Shown: positions 9,467-19,573 of the stretch, piece after piece
Layout of the letters: every line of letters begins with the position of its first letter
Numbering within the stretch: position 1 is the stretch's first letter
Assembly (NCBI RefSeq): GCF_900109605.1
Contig: NZ_FOAM01000002.1
Location: forward strand, 186,001-250,000
Direction of reading: 5' to 3'
Source of the DNA: Xaviernesmea oryzae
Lineage (GTDB): Bacteria; Pseudomonadota; Alphaproteobacteria; Rhizobiales; Rhizobiaceae
Length of the DNA: 64,000 bases
Translations under genes and position numbers: made by a program
Notes under the pieces: model-generated
Told to the model about the DNA's origin: nothing
Database searches by the model: none
Seen by the model: the letters and a program-made list of their open reading frames with translations, nothing else

Positions 9467-10003
9467 TCAGGCCGCGTCTTGGGCAACCTCCCGGCGCAGC
9501 ACCACCACCTCGCCATGATAATCGGTGCGCGCATATTCCAAAAAGCCAAGCTTGGAAGCGAGCTTGAAAGATGGCGCGTTGTCAGGAGCGATGATGGCGG
9601 TCATCGTTCGCCCGGGAAAAGTCTTGTCCGCCCAGTCGATCATGGCTTTCATGGCCTCGAAGGGGTAACCCTTGCCGTGAAAGGCCGGTAGAAGAGCCCA
9701 GCCCATCTCCAGCGTGCCGATAAGGGAGGGCGTCATGTCGCGCCGTACCTCATGAAATCCGCCCTCTCCGACAAAGCGACCCGTTGCACGCTCCTCGATT
9801 GCCAGAAAGCCGAACCCCATGAAGTGCCACATGCCGGGCCGGTTCATGAGTCGCATCCAGCTCTCTTCTGCGGTAAAGCGCTTGCCGCCGATATGGCGGA
9901 CCACATCCGGATGCGCCCATAGATCGCAAAAGACGTCGTAATCGTCACGCCGATGCGGACGCAGGATCAATCGATCTGTCATGATGTCCGGCATGCTTTG
10001 CAT
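9467..10003 (-). CDS. GNAT family N-acetyltransferase, paralogue of the neighbouring gene
   Basis: A 178-residue GNAT protein with the same layout as the gene at 8808-9332: MTDRLILRPHRRDDYDVF, then MWHFMGFGFLAIEERATG, GKGYPFEAMKAMIDWADK and SFKLASKLGFLEYA. The shared odd motif MWHxxGFGFxAI supports duplication rather than independent arrival. Substrate unknown. It is divergent from ribH with a 162-base intergenic region. Confidence 0.85.
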   Translation of the reverse strand: MQSMPDIMTDRLILRPHRRDDYDVFCDLWAHPDVVRHIGGKRFTAEESWMRLMNRPGMWHFMGFGFLAIEERATGRFVGEGGFHEVRRDMTPSLIGTLEMGWALLPAFHGKGYPFEAMKAMIDWADKTFPGRTMTAIIAPDNAPSFKLASKLGFLEYARTDYHGEVVVLRREVAQDAA

Positions 10004-10165
10004 GAGGCGACGACTCCTTTAGATGCCAATCATCTGCATTGGGATGATTTTGGAAAGCTGGGCCGGGCCGTCCTACACGAAAATCGCTTGCCAAGTGCGG
10101 CAAGCCGTGGTCTGACCGCCCAGATTCCGGAAAGCTCACGCGCATCATTGACGCCAGGATGACCT

Positions 10166-10627
10166 ATGACCGATTCTGACAAGCCCCATATCCTGATTGT
10201 CGAAGCCCGTTTTTATGACGATATGGCCGACGCGATGCTCGATGGCGCGACATCCGCGCTGAAGGAAGCGGGTGCGACCTATGATGTCGTTACCGTTCCC
10301 GGCGCGCTGGAAATTCCCGCAGCCATTGCCATGGCGCTCGACGGAGCAGATGAGGGCGGCACCTATTATGACGGCTTCGTCGCGCTTGGCATGGTCATTC
10401 GCGGCGAGACCTATCATTTCGACATTGTCGCCAATGAATCCTCGCGCGCGCTGATGGATCTTGCCGTCAGCGAAAGCCTGGCCCTTGGCAATGGTATCCT
10501 GACCGTGGAAAATGACGAACAGGCGTGGGCGCGTGTCCGCAAGTCCGAAGGCGACAAGGGTGGCTTTGCCGCGCGTGCCTGCCTCACCATGATCGACCTG
10601 AAGAAGAAATTGAGCGGCCAGCCGTGA
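10166..10627 (+). CDS. ribH: 6,7-dimethyl-8-ribityllumazine synthase
   Basis: Condenses 3,4-dihydroxy-2-butanone 4-phosphate with the ribitylamino-pyrimidinedione, the step before RibE. The 153-residue protein shows [15 protein letters not shown], the [18 protein letters not shown] region with the family acid/base residues, and [11 protein letters not shown]. It lies just before nusB with a GTGA overlap, a conserved ribH-nusB arrangement. I see no FMN riboswitch in front of it. Confidence 0.95.
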   Translation: MTDSDKPHILIVEARFYDDMADAMLDGATSALKEAGATYDVVTVPGALEIPAAIAMALDGADEGGTYYDGFVALGMVIRGETYHFDIVANESSRALMDLAVSESLALGNGILTVENDEQAWARVRKSEGDKGGFAARACLTMIDLKKKLSGQP

Positions 10628-11118
10628 CCAATCCGACCCCTGAAAACGACGGCCCCGCTGCCGTCAAGCAAGTCAACCAGCGCGGTGCCGCGCGCCTGGC
10701 GGCCGTGCAGGCGCTGTACCAGATGGATATCGGTGGCACCGGCGTCCTGGAAATCGTTGCCGAATATGAAATCCATCGCCTGGGGCAGGATATCGATGGC
10801 GACACCTATCTGAAGGCTGATACCGGCTGGTTCCGCTCGATCGTCTCGGGCGTGGTGCGCGACCAGCGCACGCTGGACCCGATGATCAAGTCTGCCCTTC
10901 AGGACGACTGGGCGCTCTCCCGTCTCGACTCGACCGTGCGCGCCATTCTGCGTGCAGGCACGTTCGAACTGGTCGAGCGGCGCGACGTGCCTGTCGCCGT
11001 GATCATCACCGAATATGTCGAAATCGCGCGTGCCTTTTTCGAGGAGGACGAGCCGCGCCTCGTCAATGCCGTGCTGGACCGAATCGCCCGGCAGATTCGC
11101 ACCGACGTGCGCAAGTAG
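10624..11118 (+). CDS. nusB: transcription antitermination factor NusB
   Basis: An RNA-binding factor of the rRNA antitermination complex, binding boxA with S10. It has 164 residues. The helical core begins [18 protein letters not shown] and continues through SVVR-type [16 protein letters not shown] to [16 protein letters not shown] and ARQIR. The start is GTG overlapping the ribH stop (GTGA). The open frame extends 33 codons further up inside ribH but that part is not family-like. Confidence 0.94.
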   Translation: MTNPTPENDGPAAVKQVNQRGAARLAAVQALYQMDIGGTGVLEIVAEYEIHRLGQDIDGDTYLKADTGWFRSIVSGVVRDQRTLDPMIKSALQDDWALSRLDSTVRAILRAGTFELVERRDVPVAVIITEYVEIARAFFEEDEPRLVNAVLDRIARQIRTDVRK

Positions 11119-11440
11119 GCTTCCTGTCGGTTCTGCCGCGCGGCGCCACAGGTGCTGCGCGGCGATCCCCCCGCCTCGGCGAGCGGCTGGACGTGTCTTC
11201 CAGCCCGCTTTGCGGCCCTTCTCCGCCATCGCGGCCGCCTTTGACGCATCATCCCCGCATTTCTTTAGGCTTGTGACGAATCGCCCCCGGTCGCACGCGT
11301 CGCGGGCGCTTGACGCGCTTTTGCCGCCGCAGCACTCTGCCACATCCATGGTCCAAGCTTGAGGAGGCGCGGGCCTGGGGAGGAGAGGCGCCACCGGTCA
11401 AGGGCATCGCCCGCCGGTCGCCGGAGGAGGAAAAAGCGTG
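11119..11440. other. 322-base spacer before hppA
   Basis: No gene or convincing terminator is seen. A GC-rich imperfect hairpin lies near 11137-11164 without a T-run. The last 20 bases hold the strong hppA ribosome-binding site GGAGGAGGAAA at 11422-11432. Confidence 0.4.
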
Positions 11441-13576
11441 ATGAGCATTCTAGTCGGCGTCATCGCATGCGCATTGGTATCCGTGATCTATGCGGTCTGG
11501 GCGACGCGCGTCGTCCTGGCCGCGGATCAGGGCAACCAACGCATGCGTGAGATCGCGGGTTTTATTCGGGAGGGGGCGCAGGCCTATCTGACACGGCAAT
11601 ATGGGACGATTGCGCTGGTGGGCGTCGTCGTCTTCCTGGCGGCCTGGGCGCTGCTGTCCGCCATGGCTGCGATCGGCTTCCTGGTTGGGGCCGTGCTTTC
11701 GGGCGCGGCCGGCTTTATCGGCATGCATGTGTCCGTGCGGGCCAATGTGCGCACCGCACAGGCCGCCTCCGTGAGCCTGGCCTCGGCGCTGGACATCGCC
11801 TTCAAGTCCGGCGCGATCACCGGCATGCTGGTTGCTGGCCTGGCGCTTCTTGGCGTATCCGTGATGTTCATGATCCTGACGGTGTTCATGGGGCTTGAGC
11901 CCGGCTCGCGTGAGGTGATCGACACGCTCGTGGCGCTCGGCTTCGGCGCCTCGCTGATTTCGATCTTCGCGCGCCTGGGCGGCGGCATCTTCACCAAGGG
12001 CGCCGATGTCGGCGGAGATCTCGTCGGCAAGGTCGAGGCGGGCATTCCCGAGGACGACCCGCGCAATCCGGCCACTATTGCCGACAATGTCGGCGACAAT
12101 GTCGGCGACTGCGCCGGCATGGCCGCCGACCTTTTCGAGACCTATGCCGTCTCCATCGTCGCCACCATGGTGCTGGCCGCGATCTTCTTCGCCGGAACGG
12201 CGGTTCTCGAAACCGCCATGCTCTATCCCCTCGCAATCTGCGGCGCCTGCATCCTGACCTCGATCGCCGGCGCTTTCTTCGTCAAGCTCGGCGCCAATGG
12301 CTCGATCATGGGCGCGCTGTATCGAGGGCTGATCGCCACAGGCTTCCTGTCGATCATCGGCCTTGCCATCGCTACGACGCTGACGGTCGGTTGGGGATCG
12401 CTCGGCTCGGTTGCGGGCCGCGACGTCACCGGCACCAACCTGTTTGCCTGCGGACTTGTCGGGCTGATCGTGACGGCGCTGATCGTCGTGATCACCGAAT
12501 ATTATACCGGTACCAACAAGCGGCCGGTCAATTCCATCGCCCAGGCGTCGGTCACCGGGCATGGCACCAATGTGATCCAGGGCCTGGCCGTCTCGCTCGA
12601 ATCGACCGCGCTTCCGGCGATCGTCATCGTCGGCGGCATCATCGCCACCTATCAGCTCGCCGGCCTCTTCGGCACCGGCATCGCGGTGACGGCCATGCTC
12701 GGCATTGCCGGGATGATCGTGGCGCTGGACGCCTTCGGCCCGGTGACCGACAATGCCGGCGGCATCGCCGAAATGTCGCATCTGCCGCCGGAGGTGCGCA
12801 AGGTCACCGACGCGCTCGATGCGGTCGGCAACACCACCAAGGCGGTGACCAAGGGCTATGCCATCGGCTCTGCCGGTCTAGGCGCGCTGGTGCTTTTTGC
12901 GGCTTACGCCAACGATCTCGCTTATTTCGCCGCGCATGGCGACCGCTATCCGTATTTCGCGGATGTCGGCGCGATCTCTTTCGATCTGTCCAACCCTTAC
13001 GTGGTGGCGGGGCTGATCTTCGGCGGCTTGGTGCCGTACCTCTTCGGCGGCATCGCCATGACGGCGGTGGGCCGTGCAGGCGGCGCGGTGGTCGAGGAAG
13101 TGCGCCGGCAGTTCCGCGAAAAGCCCGGTATCATGGAAGGGCGCGACCGGCCGGATTACGGCCGCGCGGTCGATATGCTGACCAAGGCGGCCATCCGCGA
13201 GATGATCGTGCCGTCCTTGCTGCCGGTGCTGGCGCCTGTGATCGTCTATTTCGGCGTACTTGCGCTTTCGGGTTCCAAGGCTTCAGCCTTTGCCGCGCTT
13301 GGCGCCTCGCTGCTTGGCGTCATCGTTAACGGCTTGTTCGTGGCCATCTCCATGACCTCGGGCGGCGGCGCCTGGGACAATGCCAAGAAGAGCTTCGAGG
13401 ATGGTTTCGTCGGCAAGGACGGGGTGCGCCATGTCAAAGGGTCTGAGGCGCACAAGGCATCCGTGACGGGCGACACGGTCGGCGATCCCTACAAGGATAC
13501 GGCGGGCCCCGCAGTCAATCCGGCGATCAAGATCACCAATATCGTTGCGCTCTTGCTGCTGGCCGTTCTGGCCTGA
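11441..13576 (+). CDS. hppA: K+-insensitive proton-translocating pyrophosphatase
   Basis: A membrane pump that couples pyrophosphate hydrolysis to proton export. The protein has about 711 residues and 15-16 membrane helices. The catalytic loops are intact: [20 protein letters not shown] with [20 protein letters not shown], and [13 protein letters not shown]. The motif [10 protein letters not shown] has Lys and Thr at the positions that mark the potassium-independent class (GNTTAA-GKG is the dependent type). The ATG at 11441 follows GGAGGAGG by a good distance; a GTG directly before it is also in frame. It ends in a shared bidirectional terminator with bamE. Confidence 0.95.
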   Translation: MSILVGVIACALVSVIYAVWATRVVLAADQGNQRMREIAGFIREGAQAYLTRQYGTIALVGVVVFLAAWALLSAMAAIGFLVGAVLSGAAGFIGMHVSVRANVRTAQAASVSLASALDIAFKSGAITGMLVAGLALLGVSVMFMILTVFMGLEPGSREVIDTLVALGFGASLISIFARLGGGIFTKGADVGGDLVGKVEAGIPEDDPRNPATIADNVGDNVGDCAGMAADLFETYAVSIVATMVLAAIFFAGTAVLETAMLYPLAICGACILTSIAGAFFVKLGANGSIMGALYRGLIATGFLSIIGLAIATTLTVGWGSLGSVAGRDVTGTNLFACGLVGLIVTALIVVITEYYTGTNKRPVNSIAQASVTGHGTNVIQGLAVSLESTALPAIVIVGGIIATYQLAGLFGTGIAVTAMLGIAGMIVALDAFGPVTDNAGGIAEMSHLPPEVRKVTDALDAVGNTTKAVTKGYAIGSAGLGALVLFAAYANDLAYFAAHGDRYPYFADVGAISFDLSNPYVVAGLIFGGLVPYLFGGIAMTAVGRAGGAVVEEVRRQFREKPGIMEGRDRPDYGRAVDMLTKAAIREMIVPSLLPVLAPVIVYFGVLALSGSKASAFAALGASLLGVIVNGLFVAISMTSGGGAWDNAKKSFEDGFVGKDGVRHVKGSEAHKASVTGDTVGDPYKDTAGPAVNPAIKITNIVALLLLAVLA

Positions 13577-13597
13577 GATCGAACGGCGCATGAAAAA

Positions 13598-13632
13598 CCC
13601 CGCGCGACGCCAACGTCGCGCGGGGTCTTTTT
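13598..13632. terminator. bidirectional terminator between hppA and bamE
   Basis: A perfect 12-base-pair stem (CCCCGCGCGACG with CGTCGCGCGGGG, 13598-13609 and 13614-13625) with a 4-base loop, flanked by A's on the left and TCTTTTTAA on the right. It serves the two convergent genes. Confidence 0.9.
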
Positions 13633-13654
13633 AATCCACCGGCAAGGCCCGGCT

Positions 13655-14224
13655 TTAATTGTTGCCGTTGCCGCCATCGGCGAAGATCGATTTCGCCATG
13701 CTCTTGCCGATGCCATTGCCGCTCAGAACCTGGCCAAGGAAGGTCATTTCCTTGCCGCCCGTCGGCGTGGTGCGCGAGATCGTATCGAAGACGCGGCCGT
13801 CCTGCAGCGTGTAATGAGCCAGTTTCGCGACGGTGCCATTGGCATCGAAATAGACGGCGAGAATCGACTGATCGACGATCTTCGGCTTCATGAAGGCGGC
13901 GGCGCGATGGCGCTTCTGCGAGATGTAGTAGAACACCTCATTGTCGAATGTCGCGGTTGTCGAAGGGGTGCCGAGCGAAAGCAGCACCTGCTCGCGGCTG
14001 GAGCCGACGGGGGCGAGCGCCAGAGTCTGCTGGTCGACCACATAGCCCTGATTATAGGTCTGGCCGAGCGAGTCGCCTGTTGCGCTGCAGCCGGATACGG
14101 CCGCGGCCGAGAGCATCAGCGCCAGGAGCGCGCGATGCCTGAACCCAGCCTCCCTGGCTGCGATCGTCAGATTGGCGGTCCGCGAAAGCTTCCGTGTCTT
14201 GAAAATGCGTCTCGTCAACGACAT
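13655..14224 (-). CDS. bamE: outer membrane assembly lipoprotein BamE (SmpA/OmlA)
   Basis: A small lipoprotein of the beta-barrel assembly machine, anchored in the outer membrane. It has 189 residues with an unusually long basic N-region (about 30 residues) before the signal hydrophobic stretch, and a lipobox at VSGC near residue 45. The BamE fold is supported by GSSREQVLLSLGTPST and the strand-rich VFYYISQKR and DQSILAVYFDANGTVAKL segments. The C-terminus is Gly/Asn-rich. It is divergent from the bc1 chaperone gene. Confidence 0.88.
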   Translation of the reverse strand: MSLTRRIFKTRKLSRTANLTIAAREAGFRHRALLALMLSAAAVSGCSATGDSLGQTYNQGYVVDQQTLALAPVGSSREQVLLSLGTPSTTATFDNEVFYYISQKRHRAAAFMKPKIVDQSILAVYFDANGTVAKLAHYTLQDGRVFDTISRTTPTGGKEMTFLGQVLSGNGIGKSMAKSIFADGGNGNN

Positions 14225-14404
14225 CTACCCCTGGACTGCAGCCGCATGGATGAATGCGGCGGGCGGGCCTCGCGGCCGCGCCATTGCTTTTTGTACCTGC
14301 TTCGGTAAACCAGCTTCCGCGATCATGCAACATGACGATGCGCGGCCGTTGCTCGGATGAATGGCCCTCTCGGCTTTTTGAAGCAGGCAAACCTAGGCGT
14401 AATC

Positions 14405-14950
14405 ATGGTCTTCGGGCTGTTCGGCAAAAAAAACGGCAATGCGGCGATCGTCGCCCGCCAGTATCAGGCGCTGACGGAGTCTGCCCGGCAGCCCTTTCTC
14501 TATGCCGAGCGTGGCGTGCCCGATACGGTCATGGGCCGCTTCGAGATGATTTCGGCGGTGCTGATCCTTTATTTCCGCCGCACGCGCGCCAGTGGCCGCG
14601 CCGGCCAGGAGATCGCGCAGGAAATCATCGACGCCTTCTTCGAGGATGTCGATCATTCGATCCGGGAACTGGGCGTGGGCGATGTCAGCGTGCCGAAGCG
14701 GATGAAACGGCTGGCCGGCATGTTCTATGGCCGCCTGGAAAGCTATGCGGCGGCACTCGACCAGGGCGATGCGCAGGCGCTGGCAGATGCGCTCTCGCGC
14801 AATCTTTACCCCCAGGCGGGCGCCGATGCGCCTGATATGGCCGGGCTTGCACACTATATGCTAGAGGCGGAGGCGCGGCTTTCCGCCATGACGGAAGCGC
14901 AGGTGGAAACCGGCCGCCTGAGCCTGATCTCCGGGACAAACGGACAATGA
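14405..14950 (+). CDS. ubiquinol-cytochrome c chaperone family protein
   Basis: A 181-residue homologue of the CBP3/UQCC1 family, which assists cytochrome b assembly into the bc1 complex in mitochondria; the bacterial role is inferred. Visible family segments are YQALTESARQPFLYAERGVPD, RFEMISAVLILYFRR, FFEDVDHSIRELGVGDVSVP and FYGRLESYAAAL. The start MVFGLFGKK is chosen over an upstream in-frame ATG. The stop overlaps the next ATG (ATGA), so the two genes are coupled. Confidence 0.88.
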   Translation: MVFGLFGKKNGNAAIVARQYQALTESARQPFLYAERGVPDTVMGRFEMISAVLILYFRRTRASGRAGQEIAQEIIDAFFEDVDHSIRELGVGDVSVPKRMKRLAGMFYGRLESYAAALDQGDAQALADALSRNLYPQAGADAPDMAGLAHYMLEAEARLSAMTEAQVETGRLSLISGTNGQ

Positions 14951-15498
14951 CCTTGAAAGACAGACCGCCCTTTTCCTATCGCATCCGCGTTGGCCATGTG
15001 TCGCACAACCCGCTTGAGGTGCATGTGGAGGCGGATGACCGCGAACGCGCCGCGCTCGCCAAGCTCTGGCAGGTGCTTGAGATCCATTCTCTTGTCGCGG
15101 ACGTGAAGCTGACGCGCTGGAAGCGTGACGGCGTGAAGATGGCGGGACGCGTCCGGGCGAAGCTGGTGCAGGCCTGCGTCGTGACGCTTGAGCCGGTGGA
15201 AGGCGACATCGACGAACAGGTGGAAGCGATCTTCGTGCCGGAGGACTCGCGGCTTGCCCGCATTGCTGCCAATGACAGCGCCGAGATGTTCATCGACCCC
15301 GATGGTCCAGATATGCCCGATGTTTTCGAGGGCGATGAGATCGATATCGGTGCGGCCGTGGCTGAATATGCCGCGCTGGGCATCGATCCCTATCCCCGCA
15401 AGCCGGGCGTCGCCTTTGCGCAAGCCGAACAAGACGAAGCCGTGGAAGACAAGCGCCCCAATCCCTTTGCCGTCCTGAAGGACTGGAAAAAGGATTGA
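14947..15498 (+). CDS. DUF177 (YceD) family protein
   Basis: A 183-residue protein of the DUF177/YceD family. In other bacteria these genes sit before rpmF and plsX and are linked to 23S rRNA accumulation, but the molecular role is open. The core VQACVVTLEPVEGDIDEQVEAIF, with the single conserved Cys, and an acidic middle (DGPDMPDVFEGDEIDIG) are typical. It overlaps the bc1 chaperone gene by 4 bases. plsX follows 255 bases on, without an intervening rpmF. Confidence 0.88.
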   Translation: MTLKDRPPFSYRIRVGHVSHNPLEVHVEADDRERAALAKLWQVLEIHSLVADVKLTRWKRDGVKMAGRVRAKLVQACVVTLEPVEGDIDEQVEAIFVPEDSRLARIAANDSAEMFIDPDGPDMPDVFEGDEIDIGAAVAEYAALGIDPYPRKPGVAFAQAEQDEAVEDKRPNPFAVLKDWKKD

Positions 15499-15753
15499 CG
15501 CGGAGGGCAGGGCGGTACATTCGGATGTCGCCTGTGCGATGGACGCGGCTTTCCGACGGTCTCGTGGTTAATGCGGATTGAAAACCGTGCCAGGGGCCGC
15601 AGCGGCCAGCAGCCCGGCAGCGATCACCGGGGCGCAAGAGCCTCAGGCCCGGCCGGCCCTCTCTGGCTTGGGCCTCAGGCGAATGGCGACCTGCGCCATG
15701 GCCGATGACGATATCGGCATGGCGCAATGGGACACGGATAGGATTAGGCGGGC

Positions 15754-16830
15754 GTGATCAGAATTTCTCTCGATGTGATGGGCGGCGACTTCGGTCCCGA
15801 AGTCGTCCTGCCGGGCGCTGCCCGGGCGCTGGAGCGTCATCCGGATATCCGCTTCGTGCTGTTCGGCGACCAAGCAATCTGTCAGCCGATCCTGGAGCGT
15901 TTTCCCAAGCTCAAGGCTGCGAGCACGTTTCACGCAACCGACATTGCCATTGCCATGGATGAAAAGCCGAGCCAGGCGCTCCGGCGCGGGCGCGGCAAGT
16001 CCAGCATGTGGCAGTCGCTCGACGCGATCAACAAGGGCGAGGCGGATGTCGTGGTCTCGGCCGGCAATACCGGCGCGCTGATGGCGATGGCCGTCTTCTG
16101 CCTGCGCACCATGGCCGGCGTCCAGCGTCCGGCGATTGCGGCGATCTGGCCGACCCTGAAGGGTGAAAGCATCGTTCTCGATGTCGGCGCCACCATCGGC
16201 GCCGATGCGCGCCAGCTGATGGATTTCGCCCTCATGGGCGGCGCCATGGCCCGCGCTCTGTTCGAACTTGATCGTCCGACGCTTGGCCTGCTGAATGTCG
16301 GCGTCGAGGAGATCAAGGGCCAGGAGCAGGTTAGGGAGGCTGGCCAGCTTCTGCGCGAGGCAGGGCTCGATGGCATCGACTATGTCGGCTTCGTGGAAGG
16401 CGACGATATCGGTAAGGGCACGGTCGATGTTGTCGTGACCGAGGGCTTCTCCGGCAATATCGCGCTGAAGGCCGCCGAGGGCACCGCGCGCCAGATCGCG
16501 ACCTATCTGCGGGCCGCCATGTCGCGGACGCTGATGGCGAAGATCGGCTATCTTTTCGCCAAAAGCGCCTTTGATCGGCTGCGCGAGAAGATGGACCCGC
16601 GCAAGGTCAATGGCGGCGTGTTTCTCGGGCTGAACGGCATTGTCATCAAAAGCCATGGCGGCGCCGACGCCGAAGGTTTCGCAGCAGCCATCGATGTCGG
16701 TCATGATATGGTCCGAAACGGGCTGAAAAACAAAATCGAGGCCGATCTGGCCAAATACCGCGCCGCCCAGGCGCCCGAAGGGGCGACTGTCGCCGGCAAT
16801 GTGGGCGGCGAGATTGGAAAGCAAGAATGA
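15754..16830 (+). CDS. plsX: phosphate acyltransferase PlsX
   Basis: Makes acyl-phosphate from acyl-ACP for phospholipid synthesis; a peripheral membrane enzyme. The 358 residues include [19 protein letters not shown] at the N-terminus, [12 protein letters not shown], and [13 protein letters not shown]. The start is GTG at 15754, the only one compatible with the conserved N-terminus. It overlaps fabH by 4 bases (ATGA) in the standard plsX-fabH-ihfA-merR order of alphaproteobacteria. Confidence 0.96.
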   Translation: MIRISLDVMGGDFGPEVVLPGAARALERHPDIRFVLFGDQAICQPILERFPKLKAASTFHATDIAIAMDEKPSQALRRGRGKSSMWQSLDAINKGEADVVVSAGNTGALMAMAVFCLRTMAGVQRPAIAAIWPTLKGESIVLDVGATIGADARQLMDFALMGGAMARALFELDRPTLGLLNVGVEEIKGQEQVREAGQLLREAGLDGIDYVGFVEGDDIGKGTVDVVVTEGFSGNIALKAAEGTARQIATYLRAAMSRTLMAKIGYLFAKSAFDRLREKMDPRKVNGGVFLGLNGIVIKSHGGADAEGFAAAIDVGHDMVRNGLKNKIEADLAKYRAAQAPEGATVAGNVGGEIGKQE

Positions 16831-17798
16831 TCAGGTCTGTTGTACGCGGTTTCGGAGCAGCGCTGCCGAAGCGGGTGGTGACCAATCAGGAATTGGAAAA
16901 GACGGTCGACACCACGGATGCGTGGATCGTCCAGCGCACGGGCATTCGTCAGCGTTATATCGCCGGCGATGGTGAGACAACGGCCTCGCTCGGCGAGGCG
17001 GCCGCACGCGAGGCACTGTCGCGCGCCGGCATCGAGCCCCAGGCGATCGACCTCATCATCGTGGCCACCGCCAGTCCCGACAACACTTTTCCGGCCACAT
17101 CGGTCGATATCCAGGCTCGGCTTGGCATCACCGGCGGTGCGGCTTTCGACATGCAGGCAGTCTGCTCCGGCTTCGTCTTTGCCATGGCAACGGCGGATGC
17201 CTATCTGCGCACCGGCATGGCGCGCCGCGCACTGGTGATCGGCGCGGAGACCTTCTCGCGCTTGCTCGACTGGACGGACCGCACCACCTGCGTGCTCTTT
17301 GGTGACGGCGCTGGCGCTGTCGTGCTTGAGGCAGTCGAGAGCGCCGGCACCGGCGACGACCGCGGCATCCTGACGGCGCAGTTGCGCTCGGATGGTTCCC
17401 ACAAGCAGAAGCTCTATGTCGATGGCGGTGTTTCCACCACCGGCACGATCGGCCATCTGCGGATGGAGGGTCGCGAAGTCTTCAAGCACGCCGTGGGCAT
17501 GATCACCGATGTGATCGAGGCCGCTTTCGCCGCCACCGGCACGACCGCCGAGGATCTGGACTGGCTGGTGCCGCATCAGGCCAACCGGCGGATCATCGAC
17601 GGCTCGGCGAAGAAGCTGGGCATTCCGCTGGAAAAAGTGGTGGTGACAGTGGACCAGCACGGCAACACCTCTGCCGCCTCCATTCCGCTTGCCCTGCATG
17701 CCGCAGCATCCGACGGGCGCATCAAGCAGGGCGATCTTGTGCTTCTGGAAGCCATGGGCGGCGGCTTCACCTGGGGTTCGGTCCTCCTGCGCTGGTAA
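16827..17798 (+). CDS. fabH: beta-ketoacyl-ACP synthase III
   Basis: Starts fatty acid synthesis by condensing acetyl-CoA with malonyl-ACP. The catalytic triad is visible: Cys113 in [10 protein letters not shown], His in PHQANRRI and Asn in [12 protein letters not shown]. The N-terminal [14 protein letters not shown] motif and the C-terminal [13 protein letters not shown] are typical. Length is 323 residues. It is translationally coupled to plsX. Confidence 0.96.
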   Translation: MIRSVVRGFGAALPKRVVTNQELEKTVDTTDAWIVQRTGIRQRYIAGDGETTASLGEAAAREALSRAGIEPQAIDLIIVATASPDNTFPATSVDIQARLGITGGAAFDMQAVCSGFVFAMATADAYLRTGMARRALVIGAETFSRLLDWTDRTTCVLFGDGAGAVVLEAVESAGTGDDRGILTAQLRSDGSHKQKLYVDGGVSTTGTIGHLRMEGREVFKHAVGMITDVIEAAFAATGTTAEDLDWLVPHQANRRIIDGSAKKLGIPLEKVVVTVDQHGNTSAASIPLALHAAASDGRIKQGDLVLLEAMGGGFTWGSVLLRW

Positions 17799-17890
17799 TC
17801 GAATTTCTATTTCAATTGAACCGCTTGACCGGCTGCGACATCGGCAATAGTCTTGCCGCCGCATCAGCGCAGTCAACATTGGCGGGGAAG

Positions 17891-18229
17891 ATGAGCGGAA
17901 AAACGGTGACACGCGCGGATCTGGCCGAATCGGTCTTCCGCAAAGTTGGACTTTCGCGCACCGAATCCGCCGAGTTGGTGGAAACAATCATCAACGAGAT
18001 CTGCAACGCCATCGTGCGGGGCGAAAGCGTCAAGCTTTCCTCTTTCGCCACCTTCCAGGTGCGCGACAAGAACGAGCGGATCGGCCGCAATCCGAAGACG
18101 GGCGAGGAAGTGCCGATTTCGCCGCGCCGTGTGATGACCTTCAAGGCATCCAATGTGCTGAAGCAGCGCGTGCTCAAGGCCCATCTTGCCCGCAAGGCAA
18201 AGACCAAGCCCGCGCCACCCGCACCCTGA
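17891..18229 (+). CDS. ihfA: integration host factor subunit alpha
   Basis: A DNA-bending subunit of IHF, 112 residues. The HU/IHF fold is clear: [31 protein letters not shown], the [10 protein letters not shown] strand, and the DNA-intercalating arm with [15 protein letters not shown]. The tail is longer than in Escherichia coli and ends in a Lys/Pro/Ala-rich stretch. The start [10 protein letters not shown] follows GGGGAAG; an upstream in-frame extension is not family-like. Confidence 0.94.
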   Translation: MSGKTVTRADLAESVFRKVGLSRTESAELVETIINEICNAIVRGESVKLSSFATFQVRDKNERIGRNPKTGEEVPISPRRVMTFKASNVLKQRVLKAHLARKAKTKPAPPAP

Positions 18230-18579
18230 CGTCGTCTGCGAGTACACGCGCTTTATCTGTGCACATGCTGACAGGTCACCCCGAGTGATTTCGGTTGAAA
18301 ACCGCGCGATAAACCGTTGATTTTCACCATGATTATGTGAGAGATTCGAGCGACGGGCAGGTTTGATCCGCGCTGTCTACTTCGTCATGTTGCGTAAGCC
18401 TTTTTGTAAGGTTTTGTCGACGGTTAGGCGGCTGGCTCCCGGCAGACCTCGTGGGTGAACCAAGGGACCTCAAGGGCCCGCGGCAAACCGAGCGCATACT
18501 GCCGTGTCGGCATATACGCGCCTCCCGTGCAAAGAGCTCAAGCGTATAAGGTGCCGGATCGGCGCCCTCCGAGGACCCG
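18230..18579. other. 350-base spacer between ihfA and merR
   Basis: I see no gene. The stretch around 18396-18416 is T-rich with two close GTAAG repeats and may hold the merR promoter, but no convincing -35/-10 pair stands out. Confidence 0.35.
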
Positions 18580-19110
18580 ATGGACAAAAGCCCGGATGCC
18601 TTTCGCACCATCAGCGAGGTGGCGGACGATCTCGACCTGCCGCAGCATGTTCTCAGATTTTGGGAAACACGCTTTACTCAGATCAGGCCGATGAAGCGCG
18701 GCGGTGGCCGGCGCTACTACCGGCCTGAAGATGTCGATCTGCTGAAAGGCATTCGTCATCTGCTGTATGACCACGGCTACACTATCAAGGGAGTGCAGAA
18801 GCTCCTGAAGGTCAATGGAAACAAGTTCGTGGCGGCTATTGCCAGCGGCGACCTTGCCACGGTGGAAGCACTTGCGGCCGCCAGCAACGAAGATGGCGGG
18901 CCGAAGCTTGCAGCGGGTGATGAAGATCAGATCGTCGGCCGCGCCAAGCCGCCGGCCAGTCGCCGCTTCTTCTCCTTCGGCGGAAACCATGACGAGACGC
19001 CCGATGTCACCATCGGCAAGGGGTCCGTCAACAAGGAGGATCGGGCTCTTTTGCAGGAGGCGCTCTACGACCTTCTGGAATGCAAGCGCCTGCTCGATCA
19101 GGTACGCTAA
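18580..19110 (+). CDS. MerR family transcriptional regulator
   Basis: A 176-residue regulator with an N-terminal MerR winged helix (residues 8-80: [20 protein letters not shown], then [15 protein letters not shown] and [12 protein letters not shown]). The middle (about 95-150) is of low complexity and the C-terminus is helical, ending [16 protein letters not shown]. No Cys-rich metal site is visible. The gene following ihfA in Rhizobiales is conserved but its targets are unknown. The start MDKSPDAF follows a GAGGA Shine-Dalgarno. Confidence 0.92.
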   Translation: MDKSPDAFRTISEVADDLDLPQHVLRFWETRFTQIRPMKRGGGRRYYRPEDVDLLKGIRHLLYDHGYTIKGVQKLLKVNGNKFVAAIASGDLATVEALAAASNEDGGPKLAAGDEDQIVGRAKPPASRRFFSFGGNHDETPDVTIGKGSVNKEDRALLQEALYDLLECKRLLDQVR

Positions 19111-19116
19111 AGCAAC

Positions 19117-19210
19117 GGACCGAAAAGTGGGAACCGGTTTTCGGAAAAATCCGATGCGAAAACAAAAATGGAGAGCGTCAGACTGCGTATGATTTTCAGT
19201 CGGACGCTCT
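19117..19210. repeat. rhizobial intergenic palindromic repeat
   Basis: The segment starting CCGAAAAGTGGGAACCGGTT and running to the end of a large palindrome resembles a dispersed intergenic repeat I know from many Rhizobiales genomes. Its right half is an inverted repeat of 14-base arms (19172-19185 and 19197-19210) with one mismatch. It lies immediately after the merR stop, a typical location. Confidence 0.6.
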
Positions 19211-19408
19211 AGGCGAGGTCGATTCAAGATGCCGATCGACCAAGGGTCTGGTCTTATAGATGCCTACTGCCGCGCCGGCTAGGTATCGGCTCTCTTATGC
19301 GTTGACTTCGGCTGGCGTCGTAAGGCGGAAGAGCGAGCCGTGGACCCAACGTACAACGTCAAGATTCGGCCATTCTCGTCACGTATCGGTTTAGCTATCG
19401 CGTGATCC

Positions 19409-19573
19409 TCAATGAAAATTCAGCGACAGTTGCTTGGGCTCATATTGTGGCTTGCGCGCGATGTCGATGCGGGAAAACGTTTCCCGGCGGCGCTTTTCGG
19501 CAGCTTCACGGGCAGCGCGCGAGGCCGCGACGGCAGCAAGGGCAGAGGCGATCACGTCTTGGGTCCGGTTCAC
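19409..19573 (-). CDS. small Ala/Arg-rich protein, 54 residues
   Basis: Not recognised. Reading leftward from a GTG at 19573, the frame gives a helical, Ala- and Arg-rich protein (MNRTQDVIASALAAVAASRA at the start, KPQYEPKQLSLNFH at the end). A TGAGGA ribosome-binding site lies about 10 bases upstream, an in-frame stop lies just above it, and third codon positions are GC-rich as in the neighbours. Most of the protein (residues 6-36) would form one amphipathic helix. It is too short for most gene finders. Confidence 0.5.
   Translation of the reverse strand: MNRTQDVIASALAAVAASRAAREAAEKRRRETFSRIDIARKPQYEPKQLSLNFH

Noticed and set aside
10004-10165. FMN riboswitch before ribH
   Set aside because: The conserved RFN bases are not visible in this short divergent region.
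11450-12781. 443-codon open frame opposite hppA
   Set aside because: Antisense to the conserved pyrophosphatase core; composition is typical of a shadow frame.
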